A stretch of DNA of 64,000 bases from positions 5,952,001 to 6,016,000 of the forward strand of contig OZ020489.1 in NCBI GenBank assembly GCA_963971405.1. The letters are read 5' to 3'. The notes below the pieces were generated by a model. That model ran no database searches, was not told where the DNA came from, and saw only the letters and a list, made by a program, of their open reading frames with translations. The first letter of the stretch is position 1. Each line of letters starts with the position of its first letter. Shown one piece after another: positions 1 through 10,442 of the stretch. The position numbers and the translations under genes were made by a program. Source of the stretch: Psococerastis gibbosa. Taxonomy: Eukaryota > Arthropoda > Insecta > Psocodea > Psocidae.

Positions 1-1302
1 TTGACTTGAATGCACAATAAAGAGACACATCAGTAAATGCTAGAATGGGATTCCCATCGCATTTTCTCTTAGAAGGCAGGTACGCGTGGGCCCTTTGGAG
101 GTCAAGGTAGATCTTCTTACAATATTTCATGAAGTATGGAGAAAAGCGTAATCCCTCTATTCTCTATGTGCATGCAGCACGGTCATTATCTTCGCTTGAA
201 ATGGCCGTAGAACAAGCAAATCGATTAAACAATGCTAATAATGCAAGTGCGGGGCTGTACCTCCACCTACCATACAGTAGGTACAGATCTACAGCAATAT
301 CTAACTTACCTTATCATATATAATACAATATTATTTCATTTTATATTTATAGATTTTATTGCAGCATTATTTATACCTTATAACAGTGACTATAGTGCGT
401 AGACAGAACCACAGGGACGTCACACAGGTACATACGTACAGACCTACGGAACACACCTTACGATTCCGCTAATACAGAAATGTAATGTCTTATAAAATAT
501 TAAGTTAATATTACTTACACGGACTATTATATGTAGTGCGTAGAAAGAACAACAAACTGTCTTATGGACGACCCACAGGCACATAGGTACAGTACACACC
601 TTACAATACCGCTAATAGGGCAGTGTCATGGAAATGAGATGAACCTGGCCAAACAATACCTGTCGGCTCCCACAAAACCTCATCATCACACATTCGAGGA
701 CACTTACACACCATCCATCCATCCAGCAGTGTATTACTTTCAAAGAAGATAAAAGGCATTTTTATCACCGGCGCGGCGTAGCCTAGTCGGTAGAGAACTT
801 GGCCATAAACAAAATCTAGCATGGAGACCGGCCCAAATAGAAACAGAGATACGGTTAGTGACATTCCAGAGACTGTCAAAAAAAACCTGTTAAAATGTCA
901 TAGGTACTGGCAAATGTGTGAGACGGTTGTCGAGTGGCTACGCTACGGGAACGAATAGGAGGCTACTTGACAGGTGCAATAATAAAATATAAAATATGCT
1001 AGATAAGGCAGCGTATAGGTTACCAATAATACAATAAATATATAAATGTTAGTGCTTTTAACAGTAGATTACAAGAGCTAAAACGTCGGCACACTTGGGT
1101 GACCTTGAAATGACGTCACAATTCGTATCGAATGTTAGGGAATTAGCACTGGTGGCTACTCCACAGCGTCACTAATGACGTCACATTGACCCGCTATTTA
1201 ATCATCAACTTAAATTTATGGGGAAAAATATTTTTTCTTACTAAATAACCTTTTTTAGGGATTTTTTTTTTTAAAGACCAAAGGGGTATCTATAAAATAA
1301 AT
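1..1302. other. Intergenic DNA with a degenerate two-copy repeat
   Basis: No gene is recognisable. The only structure seen is a diverged direct repeat. About 80 bases at 395-478, starting TAGTGCGTAGA and ending CCGCTAAT, recur at 535-618. They share the blocks TAGTGCGTAGA, CACAGG, GGTACA, ACACACCTTAC and CCGCTAAT. Short open frames here have no recognisable domain and no typical coding character. Confidence 0.5.

Positions 1303-1344
<42 letters not shown>
1303..1344. repeat. (CTA)14 microsatellite
   Basis: Fourteen perfect CTA trinucleotides. Confidence 0.95.
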
Positions 1345-2848
1345 ATTAGGTTTTCAACATATTATGTCAAGTAGCATATTACCGATTACAGCGCCACTTT
1401 AACAGTTAAACTCACTTTAACCAACCCTGAAGTGGGTTTAGCTAACACGTAACACACTTAAGGAAGGATAACACCGAAGTTGTGAATACCCTTTCAATAT
1501 ACTGTATGTCCGTGAATGCCTCGCATTTCAAAAGCTAAGCATAGTTGCGGGTTGTTGTCGCAGAGGTACCTTACCTACCCCTAAAATCTGCTAGGTACTC
1601 TACCCCGCACCCTGCATTCAGTCTTAATATTGCAACGGCTCCGATAGGTTCTAATTATTTACCTATTGTTAATTTACATTAATTTTATTAGTTGTGGTTG
1701 TAGTGTTCTCTTGTTTGTGTTATTATTCTTTATATTAAACAGTGTTTATTGTGCTCGCCCCTGCTGTGATTCCTGCGGATACTTTGCAAGCCACGGACTC
1801 CGGCAGTAGATAAGTAGCGTCGCCTATTCACTCAAAACACATACACCCAGACACTTTACAGCACCACACTATACATTACATTTTATAATAGGTCTACCTA
1901 CTGTACTACACCTTCACCACCGAGTAAGCAGAGTACGGTAGGCTTATTCTCTTATTCTCTTACCAAATTAATTATTTTATACAGTCCACTCATTTCATAG
2001 GTACCTAAACCTCCAGGAGCGTAATTTGGAGCTCCTAGTTATTAGCTTAATAGGATACGCCCCTGTTGTGAGTTAGGTACTTATTTTTATTTTACTGAGC
2101 TATCGCAGAAAACCACACTGTATATTCTCGGCTTAATCGCATCAAGTCATGCCATAGGGTAGTAGTAGTAATAAAAAGGAGGGGGGAGGGGCAGGTTAGA
2201 CAGTGATGGAAAAAGTGGCTCAAGGGATATCACGCGGAGAAAATAGGTGGGGGGGAGCAAGAAGATAGGGGGAGAAAGGGGGGGAAACGTTGATTATGGC
2301 GCTGTCGACACAAAGGATCCATTCTTCCCCCCGACAAAAGACTTAGAAAACAAAATAAATGACATTTAATAAAATGTAACGGAAAAGGCTATCGATTGTA
2401 ACGTACAAGGTATTCTGCCCGTGCTAAACAAGAACCAAATAAGTCCGCTGCTGGGCAATAATGAAGTTTTCTTGTGTCTTTTCGATTCAGGGCAAAGGGA
2501 GCAGCTAGGGAAGAAGGAAAAGGGTTACAACTTGGGCTCTGTTAGTTGCAAAACGAATGGTCAAAGCTAGTGAACTTGATATGTAACAAATAACTAATAC
2601 TCAAACTAATACAATGTTCGCCATTGTATTGCAATAAAGTCGTTTATTCATTCATTCATTCAATACTAAAGAAGTCATGTCGAACAGTCGAAGGAGTTCC
2701 AAAACTGTGGGTAATTGGTGACGGGAACATAATTTACAGGAAATATAGAAGAACATTTCTTCTACTTTAAGACAGACATCTCACTTATGGTTCTACTATA
2801 TTTCATGAGGAATTGGATTTGATTTAAAAATATATAAGAAAAAAAAAA
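1345..2848. other. Intergenic DNA with a G-rich tract and an (ATTC)n tail
   Basis: No gene is recognised. The interval 2175-2290 is purine-rich with several runs of four to eight G. At 2630-2665 the sequence AATAAAG is followed by TTTATTCATTCATTCATTC, which resembles the 3' end of a LINE with a short tandem tail. The RT element ending near 28113 closes with a similar TTCATTCAG. Confidence 0.4.
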
Positions 2849-3659
2849 TTAATGTGGAGGTATCGCGTTGCCCCATATGAGTGTTGGCAATACGCACCCC
2901 AAAATCCGTTGTTTTTTCATACTTCTTGTTTTTTATTTAATTAACAAAGTAAAATATTAAGAGGACATGCGACGTAGAAAATGAGCACCCCAAATTTTGT
3001 TGTTTTTATCGACTTTTTATTTTTTATTTAATTAACAAAGCACGTCATTAAAAATTTGGCTCATGGAAGTTGTAGAAGACTGCTTCACGCATCATGTAAT
3101 AGGAAATATTAAATTTTTGGTACCTTAGTTCTTTCATAAATACCAGAACGGACTAAAATTATGCGTATTCTGGGATTTTTGGCAGAACTACAAAACCGAA
3201 AAGTAGAAATACACAATTATATTATGCACGAAGTAGTCTTCTACAGTTTAGATGAGCCAAATTTTTAATAACTTGCCGAGTTAATTAAATAAAAACGAAA
3301 TGTGCTTAATACTGGGGTGCCAATTTTCTACGTAGCATATCCTCTTAAAGATTGGGCTCATTTAAGTTGTAGAAAAATACTTCATGCATCATATAATATG
3401 GTATTTATCATTTTTGGTACCGTAGTTTTTTTCATAAAAATGATTGAGAGCTAAAATTTCACGTATAATTTTATTGATACCATGAAAAAACTACAAAACC
3501 AAAAATTAATAGTACCCTATTATATGATACATAAAGTAGTCTTCTACAACTTTAAGGAACTTAACTTAAATAACTTGCCTAGTTAATTAGTAAATAAAAA
3601 GTAAGAAGTATTAAATTTCGGGCTGCCATTTTCCTACGGGACTTAGGCTACACTCTTAA
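2849..3659. mobile_element. Older TTAA-flanked MITE, split by a younger copy of its own family
   Basis: The left part (2853-2956) and the right part (3349-3655) align with the left and right parts of the inner copy at 2961-3344. Both keep the landmarks TTTAATTAACAAAG, TTGGCTCAT, GTTGTAGAA and CTTCATGCATCAT. The two outer ends abut TTAA. The inner copy interrupts the outer one at an internal TTAA, where the family's other copies read ATTAAAAATTTGGCTCAT without a break. The element is non-coding. A piggyBac-like origin is inferred only from the TTAA target. Confidence 0.6.
2961..3344. mobile_element. TTAA-flanked MITE, inner copy (384 bp)
   Basis: The terminal inverted repeats begin GAGGACATGCGACGTAGAAA on the left and end CTACGTAGCATATCCTC on the right. 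TTAA flanks both sides (2957-2960 and 3345-3348). The interior is AT-rich and non-coding, and the two arms fold on each other over most of their length. A second full copy lies at 59524-60163, and a third right end lies near 61668-61684. Confidence 0.75.
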
Positions 3660-4182
3660 ACAAATAAATAAACAGTATTCCCCACTATTTTCTTGTTTTA
3701 TTACTTAAATCCCGAATTCCACATTTCCCCCGACTTTCCTACGGTACAAAGCGGTCTGTCAGTACCCCTAATACAGAATGAAAAAACCAAACAAGCTCTA
3801 CAAGAGGAGTTACCACGTTCTTCCTCTGCACAGTATCATTCTAGGCACAAGGCACTCCTTTATATAGTCCTCTACTTTTTTTTGTGATTAGGGGTCGGAA
3901 TTTAATCAGCTGATCGCCGATGCATCCGCTTCTCCTTCCTTGCAATTTCTAAAAAAAGGCAGAATAAAAAAATCTAAGAATGTTCAATAGGTACAACGTA
4001 GAAAGGACAAGCCTTGCAATAGCTCGTCTTTTCAAGGCATTTGCCTTGACTTGTGAATAGGAGAACCAATAGAGGGGTCTTCTCCGGGTTTAGTATATAC
4101 AGTTGAGGTCAAACACAATACTGACTATTTTTATGCATGCGCACTATACGGAATTAATGTAAAGTTCTATGATCTTTATTAC
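3660..4182. other. Intergenic DNA, no recognised feature
   Basis: AT-rich sequence without a recognisable gene or repeat; the short frame at 3693-3887 has no recognisable domain. Confidence 0.4.
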
Positions 4183-4790
4183 TGAATGAGTTTCATACTT
4201 TTCAACTGGTAACCTACTACCGTTAATTTGACTGTTCCTGAATGAGTTTCATACTTTCCTACTGGTTTCGTACTATCCGCAATTTTACTGTTAATGAATG
4301 AGTTGCATACTTTTCAACTGGTAACCTACTATCGGTAATTTTACTGTTACTGAATGAGTTTCATACTTTCCTACTGGTATTGTACTATCCGCAATTTTAC
4401 TGTTACTGAACGAGTTTCATACTTTCCTACTGGTAACTTACTATCCGTAATTTGACTGTTCCTGAATGAGTTTCATACTTTCCTACTGGTATCGTACTAT
4501 CCGCAATTTTACTGTTACTGAATGAGTTTCATACTTTTCAACTGGTAACCTACTATCGGTGATTTGACTGTTCCTGAATGAGTTTCATACTTTCCTACTG
4601 GTTTCGTATTATCCGCAATTTTACTGTTAATGAATGAGTTTCATACTTTTCAACTGGTAACCTACTATCGGTAATTTGACTGTTACTGAATGAGTTTCAT
4701 ACTTCCCTACTGGTATCGTACTATCCGCAATTTTATTGCTACTGAATGAGTGATATACTTTCCTACTGCGTACTATCCGTAATTTGAAAG
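4183..4790. repeat. 56-bp tandem satellite with a 112-bp higher-order period
   Basis: The anchor TGAATGAG or a one-base variant recurs at 4183, 4239, 4295, 4351, 4407, 4463, 4519, 4575, 4631, 4687 and 4743, exactly 56 bases apart each time. Two monomer types alternate. Type A reads TTCAACTGGTAACCTACTA and type B reads CCTACTGGTATCGTACTA. The unit at 4407 starts like B and ends like A, so it looks recombinant. The last unit is degenerate. Confidence 0.95.
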
Positions 4791-5019
4791 ACAAATTTCA
4801 CAGGAAATATTGATAGCAGAGCTGTCATTGGAGATTTATTGAATATAAGAAATGTTCCTCTACATTTCGATAAATACTATGCTACCTTCACCATATTGAA
4901 GTTATTGAACTCAGATGAGAGTTTCTCTGTTGACTTAGGGGAAGCGGGCCAATATAAAATTAACTTTAAAAGACTGTCAAAATAATTAACCATAATTCCA
5001 CAAATAAAGTAAAAAGTGA

Positions 5020-5050
5020 CAGTTGTTTCGGCAGAAACACCATCATCAGA
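5020..5050 (-). ncRNA. Possible hammerhead-ribozyme-like core (Penelope-type remnant)
   Basis: On the minus strand CTGATGA (5043-5049) is followed after 13 nt by GAAAC (5025-5029). The 13 nt can form a short G-C and G-U stem. The same arrangement occurs at 43657-43680. Hammerhead motifs with this core are known in Penelope-like retroelements. Stem III and the cleavage site are not clearly formed, so this is a weak call. Confidence 0.3.
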
Positions 5051-6300
5051 CTAATGTCCCAAACTGCAACTTATATACCAAGCCGTGTTGGAAGGGGAAT
5101 GTGGGCGGGGATGGGGATAAGGAAACCAGGCCTACGAGAGAGGGGGGGGGGGGTGAAAAGGTTATGTCATTTACAATATTCACATTATTACGTTGTTCCT
5201 TTTATATCTGTATACACTCCAGCTTATCTAACAGTTTACCTACTACAGTAAACCTTTACTGCAGTCATGTAAAATTTCAAAAATCTGAGAGGTGTGTTTG
5301 GAGGAGATTTTTTTATTTTATTGGTGGAATTGTTGCTTATTAAATAGAATATCTTTTATAGTTAATTTTAAAATGTAATTGAACTCGTTCTACCTCGGCC
5401 TGCAATTATATGTGCCACCCTCCCATGCCTTGGCTTAAGGGGGCACAGCCTTGTAATTTTATGTTTTACTTTTTTTGTGTGGATAAATAAACGGATTTTC
5501 TATCTATCAACCTATTTATCTATCTATCTATCTATCCAGAGGGGGTGGTCCATGGGGTCCGGACCCCCCCCCCCAAATAAATTTTTGTATGTAAACCCGT
5601 ATGGTTTGAAGAATGTGTCCATTAATTTATCAATAAATTACGTTTAAAAAAAAATTTGGACCCCCCCCCCCCGAAATCAAAACCTGGGCATCTATGTATC
5701 TCCCTATCTATCTATAAGTTATAAGAAAAAAATGAACTCGTTCTACTGGACACCCACGCCATAGTTTTTGTATACAAATCAAGCTCCACAGCTGTACACC
5801 GAGCTACAGCCCCTACCGAAGATAAAGTGATTTAAAAAAATGTTTGAGTACTGGTAGAGGATAAAGATATGCATGATAAGTTAACTTACAGATAGCACGT
5901 TTAGTTTATTGGTAACGGTGCAGCTTTTCCCGAGCTCGGTACCTGGCAATTGATTCCCAGTAAGAGAAGTTGGCAAACAGTAACGGCAGTTGTGGTACAG
6001 TAGTAAATGTATAATTAACTACCTACTTTAAGGATAAATAAGCTTAGAAAATGATAATATCCTAGTAGTACGTGTAAACTGATGACAGTTATCGGTTTCA
6101 GGCTGTAGGTTTTAAACATAGGTGGCGCACAAGTCACCATCGAATTGTTTGACGTCAATATTTAAATTGCTACTAATCCTCTATCTCGACCACTGCTCTA
6201 TTTGGGTTGCTTTGGTCAGCAATATGTCCGGCAGCCGCGTTTTCCCTTAACGGTTAAGGATTCGATTGACCCAGGGCAGGCGGAAAATATTTCCTTTTAT
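5051..6300. other. Intergenic DNA, no recognised gene
   Basis: Apart from the microsatellite and the C/G homopolymer runs, nothing is recognised. The frame at 5023-5343 runs through a G9 tract and has no recognisable domain. GGCTTAAGGGGGCACAGCC at 5433-5451 can fold into a hairpin and resembles LINE 3' tails elsewhere in the window. Confidence 0.4.
5512..5536. repeat. (CTAT)n microsatellite
   Basis: A run of CTAT units, with a looser continuation near 5690-5715. Between them lie two long C runs (5565-5575 and 5661-5672), each preceded by GGAC. Confidence 0.8.
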
Positions 6301-6340
6301 GTATATTACAGCATTATACTGACACTAAATTAACTTAGAC

Positions 6341-7099
6341 CAGGGGTTCCCAAACTTTTCAGGCGCATGTACCACTTGAACAGTTACAAAAATCGACGCG
6401 TATCACAATGTTTTATTCGTCTCAAAAGTCAATTATCCTTAATAATAGTCGTATTGGCCCCATGTATTTCTTTTAGTTTTAAAGTTAATCAGTTGTTTAT
6501 GGACCTATTACAGTTCAGGATTTTTAGTAACTTAAACCTTTCTAAGTGACATTAGCATTTAATAATAAAATAAGGAACATTCCAAAAAATAAAGTTCTTA
6601 AATCTTATTCTTAACTACACTAGCCACTAGTGAGAAGAATGCTGTTGCCTTTTTTGAAGCAGGGAGTCAATATCTGGCTCAAATGAAGTCATTTTCACCC
6701 TTAAATCTTCTTCAACTGATAATTTGTTTCTTGTGTATAGCAGTTCAGAGAATCCGCTTTCACATAAGTATGCACTTACAAACGGCATAAGGAACTTAAC
6801 TGCTTGCTCAAACAGAGAAGGGGATTCTTTTTTAGTGGCTAGCCAAAATGCAACAACACCTTGCCTTTCAAAGGTATCCTTCATGCTGCTATCGCTTGTC
6901 AGGTCTATGAAGGCTTCTTTGTCAACAATCACCTCGTTGTCTATATTCTCTCCAAAGGGGTCTCTTATCCAGTCATATTTTTTATTTATTTTTATACTAC
7001 TAGCCTTTTTTAAATTTTTCTGGAGATCTGCTAGCGTACCACCAGGAAACCTTAAACGTACCACTTGGTGGTACGCGTACCACAGTTTGGGAACCCCTG
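6341..7099 (-). mobile_element. hAT transposon, internally deleted (759 bp), with 8-bp target duplication
   Basis: The left end reads CAGGGGTTCCCAAACTTTTC and the right end reads CAGTTTGGGAACCCCTG, an inverted pair typical of hAT/Charlie-type elements. The 8-bp direct repeat ACTTAGAC flanks it (6333-6340 and 7100-7107), the hAT target length. Only a C-terminal fragment of the transposase remains inside. It interrupts another repeat whose uninterrupted relatives lie at 33481-33560 and 56860-56930. Confidence 0.9.
6627..7064 (-). pseudogene. hAT-family transposase C-terminal fragment (ZBED/Charlie-like)
   Basis: This 145-codon open frame matches the C-terminal dimerisation region of hAT transposases. 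Visible landmarks are WIRDPF near residue 32, an LTSDSSMKDTFER segment near 55-67, FWL near 73-75, a hydrophobic stretch ending in LMPFVSAYLCESGFS near 91-105, and an EDLRVKM block near 117-123 leading to a final Q-rich tail. In intact relatives this part lets the transposase dimerise. The BED zinc finger and the catalytic core are absent, so it cannot transpose by itself. The ATG lies close to the right terminal repeat, which suggests an internal deletion fused this fragment to the element end. No frameshift is present in what remains. Whether it is expressed or is simply a young remnant cannot be told from the sequence. Confidence 0.8.
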
Positions 7100-7130
7100 A
7101 CTTAGACTAAAGAGGCAACCTCCTAGTTAT

Positions 7131-7249
7131 AACCGAAATTAGATGAGTTAGAAAAATCTGGGCGCGATTCGAACCCACATAGGCATACAGATAGATCGTC
7201 GGTCGAATCTCGCCAAGTCAAGATTTTTCTAAATCCCCTAATTTCGGTT
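7131..7249. mobile_element. Foldback MITE with AACCGAAATTAG ends, copy 1
   Basis: The left arm AACCGAAATTAG...GAAAAATCT pairs with the right arm AGATTTTTCTAAATCCCCTAATTTCGGTT. The spacer holds CGATTCGAACCCAC, which resembles a tRNA B box on the minus strand. Relatives are at 33409-33492 and 56773-56865, with a decayed piece near 35379-35443. The shared flank AGAGGCAACCTCCT...TTAACTT shows that the repeat unit extends left, through the hAT insertion, to about 6300. Confidence 0.65.
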
Positions 7250-7780
7250 CCTTTTATGTCTCGAGCCTCGACCCTCCATTCCAAAGTCCAGTACTCTACC
7301 AGTTATTGCCCGGCCATTAATCCAGAGTAAAAACAAAACCATAGAAATGAAAAACAAAATCAGGGGATGAAGTAAGGTGCGACAAAAGCACGGGGGAGGG
7401 GAGGATGTCAATAAATAACAATAAATCATTAAAGCTCCTTTCTTTTAATCCGCCATAAGTCTTGGGGGACAGGCTGAGGTAATGGATCTCTATAATAAAA
7501 ATAACAAAATTAATAAACCGTCATCCATCTTGCCGTGAGCGACAACTCCATTTACAGCCAACAGCAGTAGCGTCAGCACAATCTATCAACTCAATCACCA
7601 ACCACAGCGCCCTTTTCGCGCCAGATTTTGCTGAACCTTCTTTTTAATGACAAACTGACACATCTTAAGACAATTTTGAGACAATCGAATACGGCCCACT
7701 GAGGGAAAATGGGGTTGCAAGTGAAATTTTTAACTTCTTCACATGTGAAGCAATTTTAGTTAATTTTTACCGCCACATAC
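7250..7780. other. Intergenic DNA, no recognised feature
   Basis: No gene or repeat family recognised in this interval. Confidence 0.4.
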
Positions 7781-7782
7781 TA

Positions 7783-8203
7783 GGGGTCTTCACAGTGTTC
7801 GTGTTATCGAGTTATACCTAGTTAAGTGTGTTATATCAAGTTAAGTTAACACACCTGGTTAACTTGCTTGCGCTGCGATCGATAGCTCAGGTCTGACCGC
7901 CGCCATCTTTTTTTTTTTGTTGATTGATTTGAAACACGCGTTTAAAATTTATTTGTATAATCAAAAATCACAAGCAATACTTAAAATTATAATAACCAAA
8001 ATGAACAAAAAATATAAACAAATGTGGCACTAGAATAGAGTTCTGCCACTTTCTTTAAAACCGTGCCACGAACGTCTGACTACTACCACTTTGTTTACCC
8101 CGTTAAATGTTTTCGATATAGCATGATAACTCACTCCCGAGGTCCACTCACGATTGATTGGATAGCACATCTAACTCGATAATACCAACACTGTGAAAAC
8201 CCC
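7783..8203. mobile_element. Inverted-repeat MITE with GGGGTCTTCACAGTG ends (421 bp)
   Basis: The left end GGGGTCTTCACAGTG and the right end CACTGTGAAAACCCC form about 30 bp of imperfect inverted repeat, extended by TTATCGAGTTA and TAACTCGATAA. TA lies directly outside each end, which would fit a mariner-like target. The interior is non-coding. Confidence 0.65.
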
Positions 8204-8416
8204 TATTGTTTAATATTGTTTTTAAATGTGCAACCTCGCTGTCCAGTGCGCTCCTAATAGCAGTTTGCTACTACACGCTTACCCAACTTACACAGCACAC
8301 AATATACCAACATGTGGGCGTATAACTGTATAAGCAAGCCCAAGCTTTCAAAAAAATGCACCCAACACCATAGCCATTTTCCCGCCAGATTTTCCAAAAT
8401 CTACTCTTACTTCTTA

Positions 8417-8800
8417 GGTGCCCATTCCATTGACCGGCTAGGGCTATTTCCAAAAACGGTGACGTGGTAGCAGACATTCAAGACTTAGGTGGCGTTTCCA
8501 CCGACCTCGCATTGCAGAATTGACGGAAATGTTTATTTTCCTCAATGCCATAGTTAAAATTGATCAATGATCATACAGTAAAATCACAAACAAACAAACT
8601 AAAATTAAAAAATGGCGTCATGGGATATGTTAAGTACAAACATTTTAATAGATTTCTATAAAAAGAAAAATTCTAATTTCCGTCAATGTCACTTGCATTC
8701 TGCAATGCGAGATCGGTGGAAACGCAACATAAGTCTTGAACGTCTGCTACCACGTCACTGTTTTTGGAAATAGCCCTAGCCGGTCAATGGAATGGGCGCC
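8417..8800. mobile_element. Harbinger-like palindromic MITE, family A copy 1
   Basis: The ends GGTGCCCATTCCATTGACC and GGTCAATGGAATGGGCGCC are inverted repeats of an almost fully palindromic element. TTA is duplicated at 8414-8416 and 8801-8803; this 3-bp TWA target fits PIF/Harbinger elements. The arm carries GACGTGGTAGCAGACATT at 8461. Open frames inside (for example 8271-8477 minus) are by-products of the palindrome. Confidence 0.85.
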
Positions 8801-8803
8801 TTA

Positions 8804-9955
8804 ACGTAAGTTGAGTTTTGATGACAAAATAACACTAGCTTCTTAAGATAATCAATTACTGCCACGATAAAAAAGGTGCGCATGCAACTCGTATATAAAG
8901 CTTTTCAAAAGCACGGTTTCATTAACATCTGAACAAGTCCTTGGCACAATCCTAGTTCTTGGATTTACTACGCATAACTCGTCGATGAGAACACCAGTAA
9001 AGAGCATAGTCATTGAAATACCTACCCATTAACGGACTGCGCACACCTACACCACACCTTAAATGCCTTTCACAAAACAACACAAAAATAGGCTCACGAA
9101 AATGAATCACCAAAATGTCAGGTAGAATTGTGAGGTACTCGTATTTTCAGAACTTAATAGAAGGCACCCACGCTGAACATCCTCTGAAATGACGAAGCTA
9201 TTAATAGGGAGCAGCGTTCTTTAACTTCTTTCTAAGGACCGTTCCTACCAACTTCCAGCGAGCTTTCGGCGTCCAAAGATGTACAAGGTAAACTTACCAA
9301 CTGCTATTGGTAGGATTGAAAGGAACTAAGCACGTTTAAATAGGTAAAGTTGTATTTATTGTCGATAGTACCCAGCAGTCTCAGGGTTCACAGGAAAGTT
9401 TCCTGGAAGTTGGTGGGAAGATTCCATAGGCATGAAGATGAGGGACATTCTGCAGTATTTTTTTTTTCTAGCCAGCTTTATAGTAGTGGTATATATTCCA
9501 AATTGTTTCCAGTAAAAACTTTTTAATATCAGCAGGCCACAGAGGCACATTTTGTGGACTGTTGTATTTATTGCGAGGCGAGAAATATGTATGTAGGCAG
9601 GGGGAGTGGGGAGATTTATGTTAGTTTTGAATACTGTCGCCACCTGCGGTCCCCCTAACTCACTACTTGTTGCTCCGCCTTCTTACCAGACCTCCCCCCT
9701 CCCCAAACTTGTTGCAGTGACCATACATTTTGTCTGCAATATACAACTGTTCAAGTTTTATTCGCCCTCCCTCCATTTCTCTCTCTTTGCACAATATTAA
9801 TAACTCGCTATTCAGCATTTTTATGACTGGAATTATGAATGTTCTATCTTTCTTCCTGGGACGCCAGAATAGGGTGAGTACGAGACTACCATAAGAAGTA
9901 GAAGAAGAAATTATATTATTTCAGAATAGCCCGATACTAAACTTCACTTTCTCTT
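8804..9955. other. Intergenic DNA, no recognised feature
   Basis: No gene recognised; AT-rich with a C/T-rich patch near 9650-9715. Confidence 0.4.
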
Positions 9956-9958
9956 TTT

Positions 9959-10340
9959 CCTTGACCAGTAACCCTGGACAAGGTGCAAATATTTAAAAAA
10001 AATGTTATACGTATAATAATTATCATGCTCAAGCTTCCGCTTATCGAGCGATCTTAGAGCAGTGGCACTGCAAGATATTAAATTAGTAATTAATAATAAT
10101 AATCCATTATAGAGTTGAGTACCCATTCTTGCCTTCTGACAAATGAAATAAGGATGATATAATTAGGTTAGTTAATTCAGATAGTTAGTTTGTATTTGAA
10201 ATTAAGTTCTGTTTTTCCCTCTTTTGTTCAATTCTTTTAGTTTAAGCGGCAATTTGTTAAATATCTCTGGTAAAACTGATTCATTCAGGCGTCTGCCATA
10301 CTTGTCATGTGTTAGAGGAATATTCTGTCGCAATGTGTCT
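9959..10340 (-). mobile_element. LINE 3' end fragment, minus strand
   Basis: Reading the minus strand from about 10340 to 10195 gives a LINE C-terminal signature: a Y-G-R-R-L stretch, then EIFNKLPLKLKEL and a stop. This resembles the end of CR1/L2/jockey-type ORF2 proteins. The downstream 3' region reaches a hairpin at 9959-9983 with one stem mismatch, followed by a run of A and G residues. The fragment is 5'-truncated and non-functional. Confidence 0.6.
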
Positions 10341-10370
10341 TCATTTCTCATTTAATTTAATTTTTTTTTT

Positions 10371-10396
10371 CCTTGTCCAGTACTCCCTGGACAAGG
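10371..10396 (-). ncRNA. LINE 3'-terminal hairpin
   Basis: CCTTGTCCAG pairs perfectly with CTGGACAAGG around a 6-nt loop. On the minus strand it is followed by an A run. The same hairpin recurs at 10463-10488, 10887-10912, 9959-9983 and 50059-50084. Conserved 3' hairpins are recognition sites for reverse transcriptase in some LINE clades. Confidence 0.6.
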
Positions 10397-10442
10397 AGCA
10401 TATATTACAACAATACAATAACTTATAGGCATAGGCATACAA

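Noticed and set aside
4183..4790. CRISPR-like array because of regular spacing
   Set aside because: Units are directly tandem with no unique spacers, and the setting is a eukaryotic repeat region.
8271..8870. Short frames in the palindromic MITEs (also at 12132, 12498, 21021, 28559, 29001) as related small proteins
   Set aside because: They share sequence only because the MITE copies do. They appear on both strands of palindromes and have no domain.
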